This document shows, one piece after another, positions 57,997 through 64,000 of a DNA stretch of 64,000 nt (its first letter is position 1; each line of letters begins with the position of its first letter). This DNA is from an uncultured Clostridia bacterium. Its GTDB lineage: Bacteria; Bacillota; Clostridia; Saccharofermentanales; Saccharofermentanaceae. The stretch lies in the NCBI GenBank assembly GCA_947167045.1, contig CAMVGO010000006.1, positions 1 through 64,000 of the forward strand. The letters are read 5' to 3'. Position numbers and translations under genes: made by a program. The notes below the pieces were generated by a model. The model had not been told where the DNA came from. It was given only the letters and a program-made list of their open reading frames with translations, and did no database searches.

Positions 57997-59895
57997 ATGA
58001 AGAAAAAGGTTGCCGTGTTCACGAACGGCTGGAATGACGATTATCTGGATTTCGCGCTTGAAGGAATAAGAAGGCGCGCGGCGGAAGACAATGTCGATGT
58101 CTTCATATTCCTCGATTACACTTCCTACGACAAAGCCAAAGACGACATAACCGGTGATCTTAATATATTGAATCTTCCCGATCTGGCGGATTTTGACGGC
58201 GTGCTGCTCTTGGGCAACACACTTAATAATGCCGGAGAGAACATGATACTCCGTGAAAAGATCCTTGAGGCCAAGGTTCCCGCGATATGCCTTGAATATG
58301 TTCTTGACGGGATAAACTGCATAAGGACCGAGAACACTAACGGCATGAAGGAACTCGTTGAGCATCTCATAACGGTCCATGGCGTCAGGGACGTGTTCTG
58401 GATCAGCGGTCCCGAGGATAACGAAGACAGTGTATTGAGATATCAGACCATGATCGAAGTCATGGAAAAGCACGGACTTACATTCAATCCCGCAAATAGC
58501 TTTAACGGATACTGGAGCTATGCGATCGTTGAAGATAAGCTGCCGGAAGTTATCGCCAAAATGGATAAACTCCCGGATGTGTTTATCTGCGCGAATGATA
58601 ACATGGCTCTTGCCACATGTATTGTCCTCGGAAAGGCCGGCATAAACGTCCCCGGGGACGTAAAGGTCACCGGTTATGACAATCTCATGAGCGGCAATCA
58701 TTTCTCGCCGGCCATTACATCCGTTGACCGAGGATGGGATGAGAGAAGCTATCAGTCCATGGTCAGTCTGATCGGTCTCATGAACGGGGATCCCGACTTC
58801 GGCGACAAAGTGTATGATTCCAAGTTCGACCTTGGCGAGAGCTGCGGATGCACCTTGGGACATGAAGGCGTTCTTATCCAGCAGGAGGCGAGAAAAAGGG
58901 CATTCCTCATACCTGTCGAAAGAACGATATTCGACTGGCATCTGATAGTGCTGGATGATTCCGTTGCCCACGTAAAGACAGTAGACGATATACACGAAGC
59001 TTTTAAGGGGCTGTGGGAGAAGGACCACTCCTATGAGGGCGACGAGTTCTACGTCTGTCTTGATCAGAGTTTTATCGATTCCATGCATAACGACATGGAC
59101 TGCAGGACTGAAGGCTACAGCGAGGAGATGGATGTCATCTTCGGCATGAAGGACGGGAAAGTCCTGGACAGGGGTATGGTACCGGTGTCTGATCTGGCTC
59201 CGGGTTACGACGGAGATTCAAAGGAGACTTCAACATACCTGTTCGTTCCGCTTCACATCGGCGCCGAGACCTTCGGATATTTCGTAAGCAGAAATCACCA
59301 TAAGATGATCAAGGATTTCTACATCAATTCCCTGATCAGACATATCGCGGCAGGCCTTTCCAGGGCTCGCCAGAACATCAGACTCGAGAATCTGAACAAG
59401 GTCCTCGCGGACATCTCCGTCAGGGATGAACTGACAGGTCTTTATAACCGCATGGGATATGAAAAGATCGTTATTCCTTATCTCGACGATCTCCGCCGCT
59501 CGAAAATAAAGTCCGTGATCATGGTTGTTGATATCAACAAGATGAAGGAGATAAATGATCTCCACGGTCATCTTTTCGGAGATATGGCGATCAAGACAGT
59601 GGCTAACGTAATAAAGAACACCGTTCCCGTAAACTGGAAAGCGGTGCGCTACGGCGGAGACGAATACGTAATAATCGGCAGTTACGATGAAGCCGGTAAT
59701 ATTGATTCGCTCAGGGATGAGATAATCAAGAAGTCCAGGCAGGTATCCGAAGAACTTAACATGCCGTTCAGACTTGGCGTCAGCGCAGGTTATGTTATCA
59801 TCGATACCGACAACACGCTGGAGAACGAGGAATACTTCCGCATGGCTGACGAGGCTATGTACGAGATGAAGAGGGAAGCACATCAGAACGACTGA
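57997..59895 (+). CDS. LacI/PBP1-like sensor domain fused to GGDEF diguanylate cyclase
   Basis: PDVFICANDNMALATCIVLGKAGINVPGDVKVTGYDN; RYGGDEYVII; no TM. Confidence 0.88.
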   Translation: MKKKVAVFTNGWNDDYLDFALEGIRRRAAEDNVDVFIFLDYTSYDKAKDDITGDLNILNLPDLADFDGVLLLGNTLNNAGENMILREKILEAKVPAICLEYVLDGINCIRTENTNGMKELVEHLITVHGVRDVFWISGPEDNEDSVLRYQTMIEVMEKHGLTFNPANSFNGYWSYAIVEDKLPEVIAKMDKLPDVFICANDNMALATCIVLGKAGINVPGDVKVTGYDNLMSGNHFSPAITSVDRGWDERSYQSMVSLIGLMNGDPDFGDKVYDSKFDLGESCGCTLGHEGVLIQQEARKRAFLIPVERTIFDWHLIVLDDSVAHVKTVDDIHEAFKGLWEKDHSYEGDEFYVCLDQSFIDSMHNDMDCRTEGYSEEMDVIFGMKDGKVLDRGMVPVSDLAPGYDGDSKETSTYLFVPLHIGAETFGYFVSRNHHKMIKDFYINSLIRHIAAGLSRARQNIRLENLNKVLADISVRDELTGLYNRMGYEKIVIPYLDDLRRSKIKSVIMVVDINKMKEINDLHGHLFGDMAIKTVANVIKNTVPVNWKAVRYGGDEYVIIGSYDEAGNIDSLRDEIIKKSRQVSEELNMPFRLGVSAGYVIIDTDNTLENEEYFRMADEAMYEMKREAHQND

Positions 59896-59951
59896 CGGGA
59901 TCTTTCTTTTCCCTGTTTTCCACCGGACGAAAAAATATTGGCAGGCACTTT

Positions 59952-60902
59952 ATGATATTGACTAACGAAGAACTTAAAAAGATATATTTCGGCGCTTATG
60001 AATTTGAAGAGACCGAGGACGGTTACCTGAAGGCAAACCAGTATTCCAAAGCCCAGATGGAGTATTTTGATTCCGCACTGGAGATGTGGGCTGAAAGGTG
60101 CGATGCCTCCACCGCAAAGACGATCGAGTTTACGACGGATGCATCTGAGGTCTCTTTCGACTACAAGATGATATGGAAATGCTCGGAAGATTCTGTGGAA
60201 GCTTATGTCGACGGTCTGGCTCATCAGATATTCTATGTTAAAGACATGAAGGAGGAGGGCAGCCTTAAGTTCACTCTTCCCGAAGGAACTCACAGGATCG
60301 TGATCTATCTTGCGGCGGACGCAACGCTCCTTATAAAGAATTTCGCCATCGATTCCACATATCAGATCCCCGTAAAGAACACGAAGGTCCTCTGGCTCGG
60401 AGATTCCATAACTCAAGGATACGGACCGCTGCGTTCTTCCGAGACATATGTCAGTATCGCAAACAGAAGCCTTGAGTGGGACATCATAAACCAGGGCATC
60501 GGCGGATATATCTACGACAAGAAGTCTCTCATGAAGATGCCCGGGTACACTCCCGACAAGATAGTTGTGGCGCTCGGGACCAATCAGTACGGCACTGAGA
60601 CCATGACTGATATCGAAGAATACTATGAGGTGCTTACGGGTATATACGGTACCGAGATCCCCATACTCTGCATATCGCCTATCTGGAGGGGAGACAATAT
60701 TGAAGCTCTGCCCGTCTTTTACGGATTCTGTGAGAAGGTGAAGGAAATTGCCGGAAGATATCCGAATGTAAAGGTGATAGACGGTCTTACACTCGTGCCG
60801 CATCTTGAAGAATATTATCTGGATAATCTCCATCCTAATCTCCTGGGAACTGAAACATATGCGGCCAATCTCGTAAAGGAGATAAGGGAAACAGGCTTCT
60901 GA
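59952..60902 (+). CDS. SGNH/GDSL hydrolase
   Basis: VLWLGDSITQG; VALGTNQY; DNLHPN catalytic His block. Confidence 0.9.
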   Translation: MILTNEELKKIYFGAYEFEETEDGYLKANQYSKAQMEYFDSALEMWAERCDASTAKTIEFTTDASEVSFDYKMIWKCSEDSVEAYVDGLAHQIFYVKDMKEEGSLKFTLPEGTHRIVIYLAADATLLIKNFAIDSTYQIPVKNTKVLWLGDSITQGYGPLRSSETYVSIANRSLEWDIINQGIGGYIYDKKSLMKMPGYTPDKIVVALGTNQYGTETMTDIEEYYEVLTGIYGTEIPILCISPIWRGDNIEALPVFYGFCEKVKEIAGRYPNVKVIDGLTLVPHLEEYYLDNLHPNLLGTETYAANLVKEIRETGF

Positions 60903-61008
60903 CCGACAGTTCATCCGGCCGTTTTTGTCCATGATATAATATATTTGATATTTCTTGGATTATTGCTCATATGAGTAACGGCTTTATAGTGGATTAAGGG
61001 ATGGAACT

Positions 61009-62334
61009 ATGAGTTGGAAGAATGAGGGAAATGAGCTTTTCGAGACTGCATCCGCGAAGTGTCCGTGCTGCGGGGCTAGCATCACTTTTAATGAGAAACT
61101 GGGCAAACTCATCTGTGAATACTGTGGAAGCGTCTATGATCCTGACGGCCTGAAACCGTCCGGCAGGTTTGACATCTGCGATGCGGATGAAGCCGGTTCC
61201 GAAGAAGAGAACAAGCTGGAGTTTATATGCGATTCCTGCGGTGCGGCCGTCGTCACGGACCAGAATACGTCCGCGACATTCTGCGCGTTCTGCGGATCGC
61301 CGACACTTATCAGAAGACGTCTGACAAAGAGTTTCCGTCCTGATCTGATAATCCCGTTCAAGATCTCCAAGGAACAGGCTATAAGCAGTTTCCGCGAATG
61401 GGCGAAAGAGCACAAGGGCGTTCCGAAGAAATTCACTTCCGATGCGACATTGACCAAGATCACGGGATACTACATCCCGTTCTGGCTCATCGATGCAGAC
61501 TGCAATACTTCCGTCGGAGGTGTGGGACAGATCGACAAGGATGACAAGATATCGAGATACTCTGTCGACAGGGATATCAGGTTCCGCGCCCGCAGGGTTC
61601 CTTTCGACGGATGCAAAAAGATAAGCGACCTTCTTATGGAGGCGATAGAACCCTTCGATTACGATGACATCAAGTACTATAACGACATGTATCTGCCGGG
61701 TTTCTACGCGCAGCGTTACGACAAGTCCGCTCTCGAAATGCTGGATCTCATACAGATACGCCTGGATGCCTATTCAGAATCCATTGCCAAATACTTTACC
61801 GCCAAGGAATATACCAGCGTCAGCGTTAAGCCGGGATTCTGTTATGCGGAAAACTTCAGCCAGAATTATGCGCTTATGCCGGTCTGGTTCCTTAATGTGG
61901 AATATGAAGGTTCCAGCTACAGCATCGCCGTAAACGGACAGACGGGAAAAGCCTCCGGAGTGCTTCCGGTGAGCCGAAAGAGCATTGAGGCCAAAGCAAA
62001 GTTCAAGGCCTTATTGCCCGCTCTCATTTATGGAGCGTTCACCACCATTCTGGCCGTGATCATAACTTTGCTGTCTTCCGGTATTTTTCAGGGTCTCGGA
62101 TTCGGCTATTTCGTGATAGTATTTTTACTGGTCCTGTTCCTTTCAGGTATACCGGCGGTTCCATTTCTCATTCCGGCGGAGGTAAGGGCGTTCAGCTCGA
62201 TGCGGCTTGATGATCTCATAACGATCGGAAGCGCGCCTGACGCTGCCGAATACGTCGATTACCGCGTTAAGATCGAGATGGAAAACAGGGATTCATTCCT
62301 GAGTACAGTGCAGAAGGGGCAGGAACAAAACTGA
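61009..62334 (+). CDS. Double zinc-ribbon membrane protein (paralog C)
   Basis: CPCCGA..CEYCG, CDSCGA..CAFCG; IIPFKISKEQA; GYYIPFWLIDAD; two C-terminal TMs. Confidence 0.75.
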   Translation: MSWKNEGNELFETASAKCPCCGASITFNEKLGKLICEYCGSVYDPDGLKPSGRFDICDADEAGSEEENKLEFICDSCGAAVVTDQNTSATFCAFCGSPTLIRRRLTKSFRPDLIIPFKISKEQAISSFREWAKEHKGVPKKFTSDATLTKITGYYIPFWLIDADCNTSVGGVGQIDKDDKISRYSVDRDIRFRARRVPFDGCKKISDLLMEAIEPFDYDDIKYYNDMYLPGFYAQRYDKSALEMLDLIQIRLDAYSESIAKYFTAKEYTSVSVKPGFCYAENFSQNYALMPVWFLNVEYEGSSYSIAVNGQTGKASGVLPVSRKSIEAKAKFKALLPALIYGAFTTILAVIITLLSSGIFQGLGFGYFVIVFLLVLFLSGIPAVPFLIPAEVRAFSSMRLDDLITIGSAPDAAEYVDYRVKIEMENRDSFLSTVQKGQEQN

Positions 62335-62350
62335 AAGGTATATACATCTT

Positions 62351-62950
62351 ATGATAAAAAATATCGTGCTCGACATGGGAAATGTGCTCCTTGATTTCAA
62401 TCCCGGTTTTGTGCTGGACCAGTTCTGCTCTTCTGCTGAGGAGAAGGAGATCATCATGCAGGAACTCTTTAACGGTCCTGAATGGAAGATGGGAGACAGG
62501 GGAGACATAAAGGACAAGGACAGATTCAATCTGGTGAAGGAGAGGGTCCCCGAAAAGTACCATGAGGCCTTAAGGAACTGCGCGGACAGATGGGATGTCT
62601 GCATGACGCCGCTGGATGGTGCAAGAGAGTTTTGCGAGAGCGTAAAGAACAGCGGTTACGGCATCTATATCCTTTCCAATGCGAGCGACCTGTTTTATGT
62701 ATATTTCCCCAAATTCCTGCCGCTGGATTTCTTCAACGGTGTTTTCGTGTCTTCCGACTATCTCATGCTCAAGCCCGATGTGAAGATATACAGGACATTC
62801 CTTGATAAATACGGCCTGAAGGGCGAAGAGTGCCTTTTTGTCGACGACAGGGAAGACAACGTGGAAGGCGCCAAAGAAGCCGGAATGAATACTTTCCGGT
62901 TTATGGGCGACTATGACGCGGTGCTGAAGCACTTAGCTTTCCAAAGCTGA
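62351..62950 (+). CDS. HAD family hydrolase
   Basis: IVLDMGNVLLDF; ILSNAS; LMLKPDVKIY; CLFVDDREDNV. Confidence 0.92.
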   Translation: MIKNIVLDMGNVLLDFNPGFVLDQFCSSAEEKEIIMQELFNGPEWKMGDRGDIKDKDRFNLVKERVPEKYHEALRNCADRWDVCMTPLDGAREFCESVKNSGYGIYILSNASDLFYVYFPKFLPLDFFNGVFVSSDYLMLKPDVKIYRTFLDKYGLKGEECLFVDDREDNVEGAKEAGMNTFRFMGDYDAVLKHLAFQS

Positions 62951-63122
62951 AATACCCGTTCCCCATCTGTCATGCCTCAATGGAACATATCGCCTCAGCG
63001 TGATATAATCTCGTTATGAAAATTGACTGAAACGCTTTAAAACACTACTGCTTGGATATATTTCAAAACAGTCCTTATGCTGTTTTTGCAAATACAAATC
63101 TCTCGTCAAGGGGTAAAAACTG

Positions 63123-63563
63123 ATGGGTACGGATAATAAAGATCAAAAGGTAGATCAGTTATTAAGAGGCATCTACAGGCTTTGTGTCAATAAGGATGAA
63201 TGCAGCGCCTGTCCGTTCTATGTTACCAAGTGCGTTTTCGGAGAGCCCAAACCCGGCACATGGTTCGATGAGGAGACCATAGAACTCCCCAAGCCCCCTA
63301 TACGTGAGCCCGTTGTCAGAGAGTCCTTTATCCATCTTCCCGAAGACAAACCCAAGGAAGAAGAAAAGAAAGAAGAAAAGGAAAAAGAAAAGGAAGACGA
63401 TTCCAAAGGAACATGGCTCGTCAGCACCACGATGGGCAGTGTCTTCTCAAAGTACGTCTATATCTGCTCCAAGTGCGGATACAAGAAGGAATCTGTCCTG
63501 TCGATCACGCCAATGGCATATTGTCCCGAGTGCGAGAAGAAAAAGGCCAACAAGGACAGCTGA
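63123..63563 (+). CDS. Hypothetical Cys-motif protein with E/K-rich linker and C-terminal zinc ribbon
   Basis: CSACPFYVTKC; KEEEKKEEKEKEKED; YICSKCGYKKE...YCPECEKKK. Confidence 0.75.
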   Translation: MGTDNKDQKVDQLLRGIYRLCVNKDECSACPFYVTKCVFGEPKPGTWFDEETIELPKPPIREPVVRESFIHLPEDKPKEEEKKEEKEKEKEDDSKGTWLVSTTMGSVFSKYVYICSKCGYKKESVLSITPMAYCPECEKKKANKDS

Positions 63564-63759
63564 GTTTTTCTTCCGCCAATACAACCGGGTAGTATTTTTA
63601 TCAAAACAACAGGGGTTGTATCAAAATAGCGATGCAGCCCCTTACTTTTGCTTTTTGACTTGAAGTATCAACATCAACTGCCACAATTGCAAAAGATAGG
63701 GGCTATCTCTTAGTTTTGAGATAACCCCTGTGCTTTAACCCATATTCAGTAGATAAGAA

Positions 63760-64000
63760 TTACTTCTTGCTCTTCTTTGCAGGTGTATTAACCTGATCCT
63801 TGAGTGCCTTGCCTGCCTTGAACTTAGGAGCAGTGCAAGCTGCGATCTTTGTAGCAGCGCCTGTCTGAGGGTTGCGGCCTGTTCTTGCAGCTCTCTCGGA
63901 TGTCTCGAAAGTACCGAAGCCTACGAGCTGAACCTTGCCGCCGTTCTGGAGCTCATCACCGACTGTTTCGATGAAAGCCTTAACTGCTGCCTCTGCAGTT
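63760..64000 (-). CDS. hup: HU family DNA-binding protein (5'-truncated by window edge)
   Basis: Reverse translation ...[46 protein letters not shown]; absent from the ORF track. Confidence 0.92.
   Translation of the reverse strand, partial: TAEAAVKAFIETVGDELQNGGKVQLVGFGTFETSERAARTGRNPQTGAATKIAACTAPKFKAGKALKDQVNTPAKKSKK

Noticed and set aside
57832-60932. Long minus-strand ORFs (418, 217 and 349 aa)
   Set aside because: Antisense shadows of the PBP-GGDEF and SGNH hydrolase genes.

Overview
64 kb of ordinary-looking chromosome from a low/mid-GC Firmicute (probably a rumen/gut Clostridia relative; taxonomy is inferred). I call about 50 CDS, several terminators and promoters, one recognisable riboswitch and a 5'-truncated HU gene at the right edge. 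I saw no CRISPR array, transposase, rRNA or tRNA. Main points: (1) A 2-10 kb regulatory/proteolysis locus encodes two sigma-70 factors, two tandem XRE-like paralogs, ClpP, a CbbX/SpoVK-like AAA+ ATPase 14 nt downstream of clpP whose C-terminus ends ...GGTRIGFAV (an IGF tripeptide, as used by Clp ATPases to dock ClpP), and a small HEIAH putative metallopeptidase. Several of its promoters share a co-linear TGCAA-N5-TTGCA / -35 / TATCATTC architecture. (2) A sigma-region-2-like + wHTH + WYL fusion (14.1-15.9 kb) sits beside an orphan MazF-like gene and two copies of a 39-bp element containing TGCAAGATTTTGCA. (3) Two dispersed arrays (9 and 6 units) of a 51-52 bp tandem palindromic repeat, GATATCGTTTT-N16-AAAACGATATC, lie in intergenic DNA. 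(4) A yybP-ykoY (Mn2+) type riboswitch precedes an FtsX-type ABC exporter, an unusual cargo. (5) Four c-di-GMP proteins include two LacI-type sensor-GGDEF fusions; two adjacent diguanylate cyclase genes appear to be leaderless.
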